Source: Candidatus Gastranaerophilales bacterium (GTDB lineage Bacteria; Cyanobacteriota; Vampirovibrionia; Gastranaerophilales; Gastranaerophilaceae). Taken from it: 64,000 nt of DNA. Positions within the stretch are counted from its first letter, which is position 1. Each line of letters starts with the position of its first letter. Under the pieces are notes generated by a model, which searched no databases, was not told the DNA's origin, and saw nothing but the letters and a program-made list of their open reading frames with translations. A program made the translations under genes and the position numbers. Location: the NCBI GenBank assembly GCA_944324915.1, contig CALUYD010000003.1, positions 1-64,000 on the forward strand, given 5' to 3'. Positions 1 through 8,448 of this stretch are shown here, piece by piece.

Positions 1-257
1 CTTGCTAGCAATAGGCATTCAGTTGGCTACTGTGAGTATATCACAAAATTCACTATCGCTTATAATCGTTCATTTACTCAATTACCATAAGATGGCACCG
101 TACGGTTTCAACAAAGGCAATCGAAGAGCTTGCCTTTGTTTTGACACACGGCTTACGCTTTTTGCACAACCGGACTATACTAAAATAATTAAAGTATCTG
201 TACAAATAAAACCGGTCGTTAAATTACATGAGTTTAATGTAAATTCCTTATAAAAAA
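1..257. other. Left-edge region, no gene assigned
   Basis: A + frame is open from the window edge to a stop at 251-253, but it has no ribosome binding site inside the window, its codon use is less A-rich than the neighbours, and its product resembles nothing I know. It could be the 3' end of a gene beginning to the left, or noncoding. The stretch also holds a perfect 10-bp palindrome (97-106) and an 11-bp inverted repeat (110-140). On the minus strand it lies just beyond the tRNA-fMet terminator. Confidence 0.3.
110..143 (+). terminator. Stem-loop with short T-run, possible terminator
   Basis: Arms 110-120 and 130-140 are perfect reverse complements (11 bp) around a 9-base loop, and the right arm runs into TTTT. 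This fits a + strand intrinsic terminator for something upstream of the window, but the T-run is short. It could instead be an RNA hairpin of another kind. Confidence 0.35.
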
Positions 258-274
258 GACCCCTAAGAGGGGTC
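251..274 (-). terminator. Intrinsic terminator of tRNA-fMet
   Basis: Arms GACCCCT (258-264) and AGGGGTC (268-274) form a GC-rich hairpin. On the minus strand it is followed by a run of six T (A-run at 252-257). It lies five bases beyond the tRNA 3' end. Confidence 0.85.
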
Positions 275-279
275 ATAAA

Positions 280-356
<77 letters not shown>

Positions 357-379
357 ATATTTAATTTTCATTGATAACT

Positions 380-409
380 ATATTATGCGCCCTAAATTTA
401 AAAAATCAA
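380..409 (-). promoter_or_regulatory. Promoter of tRNA-fMet
   Basis: Read on the minus strand, TTGATT (404-409) is followed after 18 bp by TAATAT (380-385). Transcription would start near 373, about 17 bases ahead of the mature tRNA. Assigned by position and match to sigma-70 consensus only. Confidence 0.5.
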
Positions 410-467
410 GTACCAAACTAGCAAATAAAAAAATTCAGAAGTTTTGTATAACAAAAACGAGGAAATA

Positions 468-1718
468 ATGAAAATAACAAAAATATCATCAAGTGAGAAA
501 AGACCTTATATACACTCTATTTTAAACACGTATTCCAAAAACTATATCCAAAACTCATACGAAATTCATAACGTACATGCTCCAAACAATCCAAAATATT
601 ATCAGGTTTTTAACAACATAAGTTTTGGCTCAAATGCGCATTTTTATGCAATAACAAAAAGAACAAGTAAAGGCACAAGTGTTGTAATTCAAATTCCAAC
701 AGAAAATGAAGATAGAATAAAACTTGAATTTAGTCCTCAAGAAGCAGGTATTTTTTTAAATGAAAATGACATTATAGACAACAAAATGGTTGAAACTTTT
801 GTCGAGATATACACAAAATTCTACACAGTACAAAAAGAAAAACACGAAGAAGAATCAAAACTTTTAAAAAGAATAATTCAAGAAAGTTCAAAAAATAAAG
901 TTATAGTAATAGATAGAGAAATCGATAATGAAAGCCTAAGAACATTTAAAGGAGTTTCTGAAAATAATTTCATTGAAGCCTATTTATCAAACATACAAGA
1001 CGATTTAAGAAGAAAAGAAATCGCTGAATCATTTCTTGAAAAAAACGAAAAGCGCTATGCGAAATCAATCCATTCAGCTGGAAAAACAGCTCTTTATTTA
1101 ATGCATTTATCTAAAACAAATAATGGTATCGATTTATCAGATTTTGATAAAAAAGCAGAAATAGTTACATCAATAGTTGGTTTTGGTGAATCTTGCGAAG
1201 GTGATTATTTTAAAGAATTAATTGAAAACTCGAAAGATGAAAACGGGAATTTTGATATAGATTTATGTCATAAAATTTCAGAATTATTGCCAACCGTTTA
1301 TTATAGCCCAACTCCAAAAGAAGATATTGAAAATATAGCTCAACGCATTGAATGTTTAAAAGATAAAGACCCCAAAAATTTTGAAAAATCGTACGAAGCA
1401 CTTTTGAATATGGCAGAAATAGGAATAATAAAACTTTCCTTATATTCTGATAATTTTAATCAGTTTTTAAATCTGTTTAACCCTAAAACAGGAGTATTCG
1501 AAGAACAAACAATACCGTTGTTGATTGATTTTACCGATAGTTGCCTTGATTGGTATAGCGATAATGTACAAGAAGTGGATGAAGAAAATGCAACTGAATG
1601 CGCAGAATACATCCAAACAATGGCAAATGAATATTTTTCCCTAATAAGAGATTATCAAACAGGGGAAATAATAGAAAACCCATTAAGTATAGGTGATTTT
1701 TTCAATGCATACACATAA
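468..1718 (+). CDS. Unknown protein with N-terminal ISFG tag
   Basis: The product is 416 aa with no family I recognise. ATG 468 is chosen because GAGGA (459-463) sits just ahead of it; a start at 444 has no such site. Residues 51-54 read ISFG after a polar, Asn/Tyr-rich leader, a tag that recurs in other unknown proteins here. The rest is charged and probably helical (Lys/Glu-rich around 120-200), with no signal peptide or membrane segment. The gene stands alone between tRNA-fMet and the UDP-sugar operon. Function unknown; probably a lineage-specific soluble protein. Confidence 0.8.
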   Translation: MKITKISSSEKRPYIHSILNTYSKNYIQNSYEIHNVHAPNNPKYYQVFNNISFGSNAHFYAITKRTSKGTSVVIQIPTENEDRIKLEFSPQEAGIFLNENDIIDNKMVETFVEIYTKFYTVQKEKHEEESKLLKRIIQESSKNKVIVIDREIDNESLRTFKGVSENNFIEAYLSNIQDDLRRKEIAESFLEKNEKRYAKSIHSAGKTALYLMHLSKTNNGIDLSDFDKKAEIVTSIVGFGESCEGDYFKELIENSKDENGNFDIDLCHKISELLPTVYYSPTPKEDIENIAQRIECLKDKDPKNFEKSYEALLNMAEIGIIKLSLYSDNFNQFLNLFNPKTGVFEEQTIPLLIDFTDSCLDWYSDNVQEVDEENATECAEYIQTMANEYFSLIRDYQTGEIIENPLSIGDFFNAYT

Positions 1719-1765
1719 AACTATGCAAACAAAAAAGTTTATAATAAAATCTATATAGAGGTTTT

Positions 1766-2689
1766 ATGAAAACTATTTTAATAGCAGGAGGCGCAGGGTT
1801 TCTAGGTTCAAACCTATGCAAAAAATTAATTAAAGACAATATTGTAATTTGTCTCGATAATTTAATTACGGGGAATATGGCAAACATAATACCATATTTA
1901 GAAAGCCCTAACTTTAAATTCATTAAACATGACATCATTAATCCAATTGATATTGAAATTGATGAAATATATAATCTAGCATGTCCCGCATCTCCGATAC
2001 ATTACCAAAAAGACCCAATTCATACTCTTAAAAGTTCAGTTTTTGGAATATATAACCTGCTTGAACTTGCAAAAAAATATAATGCAAAAATTCTTCAAGC
2101 ATCAACAAGCGAAGTATATGGAAATCCGCTTGAACATCCGCAAAAAGAAAGCTATTTTGGAAATGTAAACATAAATGGACCCAGAAGCTGTTATGACGAG
2201 GGCAAAAGATGTGCTGAAAGCATTATGTATGAATACAATAAGCAATATAACACGCAAATCAGAATAGCAAGGATATTTAATACATACGGCAAAAATATGC
2301 AAAAAGATGACGGCAGAGTTATCTCAAATTTTATAATTCAGGCGCTAAAAAATGAAGATATAACTATTTATGGAGATGGCTTGCAAACACGCTCTTATTG
2401 TTATGTTGATGATTTAATTGACGGTCTTATAAAATTAATGGCATCAAACATAACAACTCCAACAAACCTTGGAAATCCAATTGAATACACAATTTTAAAA
2501 ACAGCAAAAATAATTATTTCAAAAACAAATTCTCAATCAAAATTAATTTTCAAAAACCTTCCAATAGATGACCCTCAAAAAAGAAAACCTGATATTTCAA
2601 AAGCAAAAAAAGAGCTTAATTGGGAACCCAAAATCAGCCTAAACGAGGGACTTGATAACACAATTTCATATTTCAAGGAGATTATATAG
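1766..2689 (+). CDS. uxs: UDP-glucuronate decarboxylase (UDP-xylose synthase)
   Basis: This short-chain dehydrogenase/epimerase-fold enzyme (307 aa) converts UDP-glucuronate to UDP-xylose with bound NAD. It has the Rossmann motif GGAGFLGS (residues 8-15), ACPASPIHYQ and STSEVYGNP near 110-118, the catalytic YDEGK where epimerases have YxxxK, and the family signatures GPRSCYDEGKR, ARIFNTYG and DDGRV. Length is normal for bacterial UXS. A GAGGT ribosome site precedes ATG 1766. The next gene, UDP-glucose dehydrogenase, begins at the base after the stop and supplies its substrate, so the two form an operon for UDP-xylose. A UDP-glucuronate 4-epimerase is less likely given these signatures. Confidence 0.9.
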   Translation: MKTILIAGGAGFLGSNLCKKLIKDNIVICLDNLITGNMANIIPYLESPNFKFIKHDIINPIDIEIDEIYNLACPASPIHYQKDPIHTLKSSVFGIYNLLELAKKYNAKILQASTSEVYGNPLEHPQKESYFGNVNINGPRSCYDEGKRCAESIMYEYNKQYNTQIRIARIFNTYGKNMQKDDGRVISNFIIQALKNEDITIYGDGLQTRSYCYVDDLIDGLIKLMASNITTPTNLGNPIEYTILKTAKIIISKTNSQSKLIFKNLPIDDPQKRKPDISKAKKELNWEPKISLNEGLDNTISYFKEII

Positions 2690-3973
2690 ATGAATATATG
2701 TGTCTTTGGAATAGGTTATGTTGGGTTATGTGCTTCAGTTTGTCTTGCACAATTAGGTCATAATATTGTTTGCATAGATAAAGACAACAAAAAAATCGAA
2801 AACCTTAAAAATAATATTGTGCCTATTTTTGAGCCAAAATTAAATGAATTGATTTTAAAAAATAAAAATAAATTAATTTTTAAGACAAATTTAGAAAATA
2901 ACGAAAAAAATTTCGATATTTTTATAATAGCAACAGGAACACCAACCCAAAAAAACGGAGAGGTTGATTTATCAGCAATATATAATGTTGCAGATGAAAT
3001 TATTAAAAATTGCAAAAATAATTCAATTATAATCAATAAATCAACCGTACCAATCGGATTTAATAACAAATTACAAGATTATATAAACGCTAAAACTAAT
3101 TTAAAATTAGATGTAATCTCAAACCCTGAATTTTTAAGACAAGGAAGCGCAATAGATGATTTTTTAAATCCGGAGCGAATTATAATTGGATATAAATCTG
3201 ATTTTGCTTTAAAAAAAGTACTTAAAATGTATAAAGCACTAAATTTGAAAGATGAACAAATTATAACAACTGACCTAAATTCTGCTGAAATGATTAAATA
3301 TGCATCAAATTCATTTTTAGCATTAAAGATTTCTTTTATTAATGAAATATCAAAACTTTGCGAAAAAACCAATGCTGATATTGAATATGTTAAAAAAGGA
3401 CTAACAAGTGATTCAAGAATAGGAAAAAAATTCCTAAATTGCGGTATAGGCTTTGGCGGAAGCTGTTTTCCAAAAGATACAAAAGCTCTTGTTAATATTG
3501 CAAATAACTACGATATTGAGCTAAAAACAATTAAAGCAACAATTGAAGCAAACGAAGCTCAAGTTGATTATTTTATTAATAAAATTATTAATTTTTACAA
3601 AGGAAATATAAAAGATAAAACATTTATCCTATTGGGATTATCTTTTAAGCCAAACACTAATGATTTAAGAGAAGCGCCAAGCATTAAAATAATAGATAAA
3701 TTGACTGATTTAAATGCAAATATAATAGCATACGACCCAAAAGCAAAGTATGACAAAGTTAAACAAGTAAATAAAATCAATGATGCATTTAATGACGCAG
3801 ATTGCCTTATTATAGCAACAGAATGGGAAGAATTTAAAAATATAGATGTTGAGTTACTAAAAAAACTCAAAGATAAAGTCATTTTTGACGGTAGAAATAT
3901 ATTTATAAATAGAAATTTAAAAAAATACGGACTAAAATATTATTGTATAGGTAAAAATGAACAACAAAATTAA
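2690..3973 (+). CDS. ugd: UDP-glucose 6-dehydrogenase
   Basis: The enzyme oxidises UDP-glucose to UDP-glucuronate using two NAD+. The 427-aa product has the N-terminal Rossmann motif GIGYVGL (7-13), the STVPIGF segment, and the catalytic-cysteine motif GFGGSCFPKDT near residue 257, followed by the C-terminal UDP-binding domain with GLSFKPNTNDLREAPS. Length is typical. ATG 2690 directly follows the uxs stop, so the two are translationally coupled, and the 3' end overlaps the next gene by 17 bases. It feeds the decarboxylase and probably glycan or LPS assembly. Confidence 0.93.
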   Translation: MNICVFGIGYVGLCASVCLAQLGHNIVCIDKDNKKIENLKNNIVPIFEPKLNELILKNKNKLIFKTNLENNEKNFDIFIIATGTPTQKNGEVDLSAIYNVADEIIKNCKNNSIIINKSTVPIGFNNKLQDYINAKTNLKLDVISNPEFLRQGSAIDDFLNPERIIIGYKSDFALKKVLKMYKALNLKDEQIITTDLNSAEMIKYASNSFLALKISFINEISKLCEKTNADIEYVKKGLTSDSRIGKKFLNCGIGFGGSCFPKDTKALVNIANNYDIELKTIKATIEANEAQVDYFINKIINFYKGNIKDKTFILLGLSFKPNTNDLREAPSIKIIDKLTDLNANIIAYDPKAKYDKVKQVNKINDAFNDADCLIIATEWEEFKNIDVELLKKLKDKVIFDGRNIFINRNLKKYGLKYYCIGKNEQQN

Positions 3974-4562
3974 AACAATATGTGTATTTGCAAGCGCATC
4001 AGATAACATAGATAAAATATATCATAAAGCTGCGTATGAATTAGGAAGCGAAATAGCAAAAAATCACTACGATATCATATATGGCGGTTCAAACTTGGGG
4101 CTTATGGGCGAAGTTACAACAAGCGCAAGGATAAAAGGAAGCGAAGTAACAGGGGTAATGCCTGAAAAACTTTATAATTTAGGAATTCACCCCGGAGAAT
4201 GTTCTAAATTTATACTAACAAAAGGAATGAGAGAAAGAAAAGCCAAAATGGATGAGTTATCTCAAGCCTTAATTACTTTAGCGGGCGGTTTTGGAACATT
4301 GGAAGAATTAAGCGAAATGATTGTACAAAAGCAATTAGGCTATAATAATAAGCCCATAGTAATACTCAATACAAACGGATATTATGATAACTTAATAAAA
4401 TTTTTCGATGAAATCATAGAGCAAAATTTTGCGCCAAAAATTACAAAAAATATTTATTATGTTGCAAAAACGCCCAAAGAAGCTATTGAGTACATTAATT
4501 CATATAATGATATTGATAATGATTATTTAAATGCCAAAATTGGCTCAAAAATCAATCATTAG
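3957..4562 (+). CDS. LOG-family nucleotide phosphoribohydrolase (TIGR00730)
   Basis: This 201-aa Rossmann-fold protein belongs to the LOG/YvdD family, which typically removes ribose 5-phosphate from nucleoside or cytokinin monophosphates. It shows the start pattern IKTICVFASAS, GGSNLGLMGEV near residue 42, the conserved Arg/Lys stretch GMRERKAKM, and GGFGTLEELSEM near residue 106, where the family has PGGxGTxxE. The first residue of that motif is Ala here instead of Pro. The start lies inside ugd (17-base overlap), so it is co-transcribed with the UDP-sugar genes, though the metabolic link is not obvious. Substrate not known. Confidence 0.85.
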   Translation: MNNKIKTICVFASASDNIDKIYHKAAYELGSEIAKNHYDIIYGGSNLGLMGEVTTSARIKGSEVTGVMPEKLYNLGIHPGECSKFILTKGMRERKAKMDELSQALITLAGGFGTLEELSEMIVQKQLGYNNKPIVILNTNGYYDNLIKFFDEIIEQNFAPKITKNIYYVAKTPKEAIEYINSYNDIDNDYLNAKIGSKINH

Positions 4563-4624
4563 TATAATTACAAATTAAAAAATTTATATCATACTATAAA
4601 GTGTAGAAGATGACTTAGGGAAAT

Positions 4625-4957
4625 ATGCTGGATAGAATTTTAGCAAATAATACAGACACCATAAATCAAAGTCAAAGTTTGGATAGAATTAGAGGGCTTG
4701 GAGTTTCTAATCCTTTTGAAGAACAAAACGATGGTTTTTTCATTGACGAATCAAGCATTTCAACTGCTGCACTTGAAAAATACCAAAGAGAATTAGATGT
4801 TAAAACTTTTAGTGATATTTTGTATCAAACAGACGAAAAAGCCTCTAACGAACTTGTTTTAAAACAAGCGTTTGAAGGCATTTTATCAGTAGATGATACA
4901 GATTTTCTATCCGAACTTTTAGACAACGAAGACTTATTAAATGATATTAAAGAATAA
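4625..4957 (+). CDS. Small acidic unknown protein
   Basis: The 110-aa product is acidic and has no recognised domain, membrane segment or cysteines. AGGG lies seven bases ahead of ATG 4625. The N-terminal third is Asn/Gln/Ser-rich, and the last 50 residues look helical with repeated Leu/Asp. Its stop lies inside the start region of the following YkgJ-type gene (17-base overlap), so the two are probably translated together. Function unknown. Confidence 0.65.
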   Translation: MLDRILANNTDTINQSQSLDRIRGLGVSNPFEEQNDGFFIDESSISTAALEKYQRELDVKTFSDILYQTDEKASNELVLKQAFEGILSVDDTDFLSELLDNEDLLNDIKE

Positions 4958-5381
4958 AATATTTGAAAAAATAAAGAAATATTATCATCTAAAGGTCTTA
5001 AAAAGAAAATATTACCGCCTTGGTAAATGCGCCAAGTGCGGTTGTTGTTGCGAAAATATATATGTTAGACACAAAGGTAAAGTAATTCAAACAAAAGAAG
5101 AATTTGAACAAATTAAAAAAACAGACAATTACAGCTTCTATAAACACATTACCCCAATCAACAAAGATGACTTTGGACTTATTTTTTCTTGTGATAAATT
5201 TGACAAAGAAAAAAGACTCTGCAAAGACCACAAACACCGCCCCTCGATTTGCAAAAACTACCCAAGCGAAGAAATATTCTCTTTTGGTGCACAATTACAA
5301 GATAAATGCGGATATTGTTTTACTCCGATAGTTTCTTTTGATGAAGTAATGAAAAAAATATCAAAGAAAACCAAAAACTAA
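4941..5381 (+). CDS. YkgJ-family cysteine-cluster protein
   Basis: The 146-aa protein carries the zinc/iron-chelating cysteine cluster of the YkgJ/CxxCxxCC family: Cys30, Cys33, Cys35-37 early, then C near 91, CKDH..PSICKNYP and C..CGYC toward the end. Such proteins bind a metal or Fe-S centre; their substrate is generally unknown. The basic N-terminus precedes the cluster. It overlaps the upstream small gene by 17 bases and meets folP head-on, sharing the four-base CTAA (5378-5381) as interlocked stop codons. Confidence 0.8.
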   Translation: MILKNKIFEKIKKYYHLKVLKRKYYRLGKCAKCGCCCENIYVRHKGKVIQTKEEFEQIKKTDNYSFYKHITPINKDDFGLIFSCDKFDKEKRLCKDHKHRPSICKNYPSEEIFSFGAQLQDKCGYCFTPIVSFDEVMKKISKKTKN

Positions 5382-6535
5382 TAAGTATAAAGTCTATCGT
5401 TAAATTTTAGCGCTTGACAAGATAATTCAACATTATGCACTCTAACATATTCGATATCATTTTGAATTAACCAACTTGTTGCAAATGCACTTTGAATATC
5501 AGCGTCTTTGGGCTCTTTCGTGTTAATTATATCTTGCATAAAACGTTTTCTTGAAACTCCTGCTAAAACAGCAAAACCAAGCGATTTAAATTCATTTATT
5601 CTTTTTAACAGCGCAAAATTTTGCTCAATTGTCTTAGCAAAACCAAAGCCAACATCAATTATAATATTTTCACGCTTTAATCCTAAATCCATTGCATAGT
5701 GAGTTTTTTCATATAATTCCTGAAAAACATCATCAACAACATTATTATAACCTGTTAAATCATCCATTGTATAAGAATCACCGCGAGAATGCATAATAAC
5801 AAGTTTTTTATCCGCATTTTTGCAGATATTAACAAATTCCGGATTAGCTAAAAAGCTAACATCATTTATAATATCAGCACCGGCGTCAATTGCAGCCTTA
5901 GCACAACCCAATGTCATAGTATCGACACTAATTCCAATATGCGGAAATGCTTGCTTTAGCGCCGTTACAATAGGTACAACTTTTTCAATTTCATATACAA
6001 CACTCACTAAATCAGTTTTTGGTTTTGTTGATTGAGCACCAATATCAATTATATGAGCGCCTTGTTCAATCATATCAATAGCATGATTGATTGCTTTATC
6101 AATTTCAATATATTCACCGCCATCAGAAAAAGAATTTGGTGTTAAATTTAAAATCCCCATTATCTTTGTTCTTGGAGTGTCTTTTTGATTAAATTCTATT
6201 TGCTCAAAAATCGCATTTGATAATTTTGATAAAGAAAAAGGCTGATCTTTGAGTTTTTTTGCAACATTTGTCAATTGTGCAATTGTTCCTGATAAAACAC
6301 AATCAGAAAAACTAACCGAACAATCTATAACCCCACGATTAACTGCGCAATCACAATCGCAAGATAAGGCAGTTTGTTTAATGATTGATGCTTGAGATGG
6401 AGTTACATCAAATATTTTAATAGATAAAAACAAATGTTTTTTAACTGCGTTATTAACATAACTTTCATCAAAGCCAACTGATGAAATTTCTTGATTTATA
6501 AACTTTTTTAAAACTGTTTTTGATAAAAATTGCAT
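5378..6535 (-). CDS. folP: Dihydropteroate synthase with N-terminal extension
   Basis: The enzyme condenses p-aminobenzoate with hydroxymethyldihydropterin diphosphate in folate synthesis. The catalytic TIM barrel starts after about 120 residues, with MGILNLTPNSFSDGG, then DIGAQSTKP, DVSFL and the closing RVHNV. The extension (CDCAVNRGV, then LKDQPFSLSKLSNAI) resembles the one in long DHPS forms of several anaerobes. I chose ATG 6535; an in-frame TTG at 6550 would add five residues, and neither has a good ribosome site. The partner folK lies at 34.5 kb, so the pathway is scattered. Confidence 0.9.
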   Translation of the reverse strand: MQFLSKTVLKKFINQEISSVGFDESYVNNAVKKHLFLSIKIFDVTPSQASIIKQTALSCDCDCAVNRGVIDCSVSFSDCVLSGTIAQLTNVAKKLKDQPFSLSKLSNAIFEQIEFNQKDTPRTKIMGILNLTPNSFSDGGEYIEIDKAINHAIDMIEQGAHIIDIGAQSTKPKTDLVSVVYEIEKVVPIVTALKQAFPHIGISVDTMTLGCAKAAIDAGADIINDVSFLANPEFVNICKNADKKLVIMHSRGDSYTMDDLTGYNNVVDDVFQELYEKTHYAMDLGLKRENIIIDVGFGFAKTIEQNFALLKRINEFKSLGFAVLAGVSRKRFMQDIINTKEPKDADIQSAFATSWLIQNDIEYVRVHNVELSCQALKFNDRLYTY

Positions 6536-6611
6536 TTTTTTGTTTAACAAATATAATAGTATTACATTAATATTAATAGATTAAGCAAAAGATTAAGTCA
6601 AGGAGAATAAA

Positions 6612-6890
6612 ATGGCAAACGCTAAACTTACAATCACAGCTAGAGAAGAAGGTAAAAACCCTCGTCAAATCAGACAAGCAGGCTTCCTACCAGGCTCATT
6701 ATACGGCAAAGGAATTGAAGCAAAAAATATTCAAGTAAACACTCATGAATTTGAAATGGCATACAGAGAAAACCAAGAAGGTACTTGGGAATTAACTTTA
6801 GGCAAAGAAAAATTCAACGCTAAAATTCAAGAATTACAAAAAAACTTTGCAACAAACGAATTACTAAACGTTGAATTTGCTTTAGTATAA
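6612..6890 (+). CDS. rplY: 50S ribosomal protein bL25, short form
   Basis: At 92 aa this matches the short single-domain bL25 (E. coli L25 type) that binds 5S rRNA, without the C-terminal TL5/Ctc domain. Seen are the opening LTITAREEGK, RQIRQAGFLPGSLYGKG, and the beta-strand pattern to LNVEFALV. AAGGAGA lies ahead of ATG 6612. It is transcribed alone, diverging from folP. The codon choice is more C-rich than in neighbouring genes, as expected of a highly expressed protein. Confidence 0.88.
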   Translation: MANAKLTITAREEGKNPRQIRQAGFLPGSLYGKGIEAKNIQVNTHEFEMAYRENQEGTWELTLGKEKFNAKIQELQKNFATNELLNVEFALV

Positions 6891-6894
6891 TTTT

Positions 6895-7182
6895 CTAAAC
6901 AGCTTCATCGTCATCCAAAAATGAAGCTGAAAAAACATCTTGAGAATTTAAAGAATCAATAAAATGATTGTATCTTTCCATTCTCAATTTAAGCCAGCTC
7001 AACATAGAGTCTGAACCAAAAATTTTCACAACACGAATGGGAGCAAAACAGTTTCTGTTCGTGTTGTATTTTTCTTCCATAAATGTTTGGCATTTACAAT
7101 TTAATTCATCAATCAAATCATACAAAGTTTTCAACCACGCACCCTGGACTGACAATTCATCAACTTTAAATTCCAATATCAT
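6895..7182 (-). CDS. Small unknown protein
   Basis: The 95-aa product has no known domain. It is soluble, with one CKC pair near residue 30 and an acidic tail (LDDDEAV). A GGTGGG ribosome site lies four bases before ATG 7182, which supports translation. The stop lies four bases beyond the stop of rplY on the other strand, so the two converge with no terminator between. Function unknown. Confidence 0.6.
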   Translation of the reverse strand: MILEFKVDELSVQGAWLKTLYDLIDELNCKCQTFMEEKYNTNRNCFAPIRVVKIFGSDSMLSWLKLRMERYNHFIDSLNSQDVFSASFLDDDEAV

Positions 7183-7261
7183 AATCCCACCTGCCTTTGC
7201 AACTGTAATTACTTCTTTAATCTAACTTAGTTATAATGTTCCACAAAAATTACTTTTGTAA

Positions 7262-7288
7262 CAAAAAACACTGCTAAATAGCAGTGTT
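7262..7288 (-). terminator. Intrinsic terminator of the 7.3-8.4 kb gene
   Basis: Arms AACACTGCT (7267-7275) and AGCAGTGTT (7280-7288) enclose a 4-base loop. The minus strand continues into a T-run (A-run around 7263-7268). It lies 22 bases past the stop of the minus-strand gene at 7311. Confidence 0.8.
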
Positions 7289-7310
7289 TAGATAATATAT
7301 AATGATAAAA

Positions 7311-8369
7311 CTATTGTCTTACGTATAATTTACATGATGTTTGCTTTAACTTACCATCAAGATTAACAAATGTTCTATCGCTTACCCAAGTATCAAATAT
7401 TTGTCTAACCCTAGCTGTATTTGTCTTTTTATCTTGGTTTATTACAACTTTAGAGCCGTCATTTAAACTAGGTAGCACCATTTCTTTAATAGAACCATCT
7501 TTATTGAATTCAACTCTTGTTTTTGAGTTATCACTTGCCGGTTGAGAAATTTCACAACTAATATAATCCAAGTTTTTTTCATCTCGAACAACTTTGCAAG
7601 TTACAACAAAACCGGAATAATTGTAAGTAACTGTACCGTCATCATTATGCTCAATATCAGTACAATTAGATAAAGTTAAACCATTTGATATAGTATCTAT
7701 AATGTTTTTTGAATTTCCTTCAAAACCATTAATTAGAGTTTTATAAATTCTATAATTTTGTGCTTCTGAAATTAAATCAAGAGCTTCTTGAACATCATTT
7801 GGTCTTGATAATAGATTATGGAAATTATTCTCCATTGACTCAATAATAGCATCAGAATCATCGTCTGATTCCGATAATAAAGACTGTATATCCTCAATTT
7901 CTTCTTCGTCTGCACCCTCTAACATCATGCTTGTTGCAATATCTTGAAGATTATACTCTGCAAAATCTTCTTTTATTCTTTCAATTCTTTTAGCAAAAGC
8001 ATCCATATAACTTTTAAAATCTAATTTAACAAAGACAGGAATTTCTTTTTTAATATCTTCAGGAGGTAAACCTAACATTAAAGCTGAGCTTTTCAAAGAT
8101 AAAAGCGTCATATCAGAAGAAGAAACAGAAAAATCATCAAAATCACCATTTTCTTCATCGGAAAATAATTTTTCAAAATAACCTGTTTTTTCTAATGCGG
8201 CCATACTTTTATTTATCATTGAATTTATATATAACTCAGATGGAAAAGATATGTCAGGGCTATTATTTTGCAAACTTTCATTTGGATTATTTTCTTGAGG
8301 CAACTTTTTATCATTACCTTTAAAATACATAGGTTTTGCATTAATCAAATTCAATGGAGCAATATTCAT
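7311..8369 (-). CDS. Unknown acidic protein with N-terminal FKG motif
   Basis: The 352-aa protein has no signal peptide. Its start (MNIAPLNLINAKPMYFKGN) has the short hydrophobic/polar leader plus F-x-G signature seen in other unknown proteins of this window. A long acidic helical part follows (EGADEEEIEDIQSLLSESD around 150-170). The C-terminal 130 residues read as beta-strands with alternating polar residues (TVTYNYSGFVVTCKVV, then KVVINQDKK), like a repetitive beta-sheet domain. AAAGGA precedes ATG 8369. Monocistronic with its own terminator. Function unknown. Confidence 0.75.
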   Translation of the reverse strand: MNIAPLNLINAKPMYFKGNDKKLPQENNPNESLQNNSPDISFPSELYINSMINKSMAALEKTGYFEKLFSDEENGDFDDFSVSSSDMTLLSLKSSALMLGLPPEDIKKEIPVFVKLDFKSYMDAFAKRIERIKEDFAEYNLQDIATSMMLEGADEEEIEDIQSLLSESDDDSDAIIESMENNFHNLLSRPNDVQEALDLISEAQNYRIYKTLINGFEGNSKNIIDTISNGLTLSNCTDIEHNDDGTVTYNYSGFVVTCKVVRDEKNLDYISCEISQPASDNSKTRVEFNKDGSIKEMVLPSLNDGSKVVINQDKKTNTARVRQIFDTWVSDRTFVNLDGKLKQTSCKLYVRQ

Positions 8370-8448
8370 AAAAAAATTCCTTTCTTAAGTAATGCAATAA
8401 CAAAACAACTGAAGAAAAAAAATTGCCCAAATATGATATTATAAAAAT

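Noticed and set aside
2758-3882. Long minus-strand frames inside ugd
   Set aside because: They mirror the codon bias of ugd; composition is Phe/Leu/Ile-rich as expected from the complement of A-rich coding sequence.
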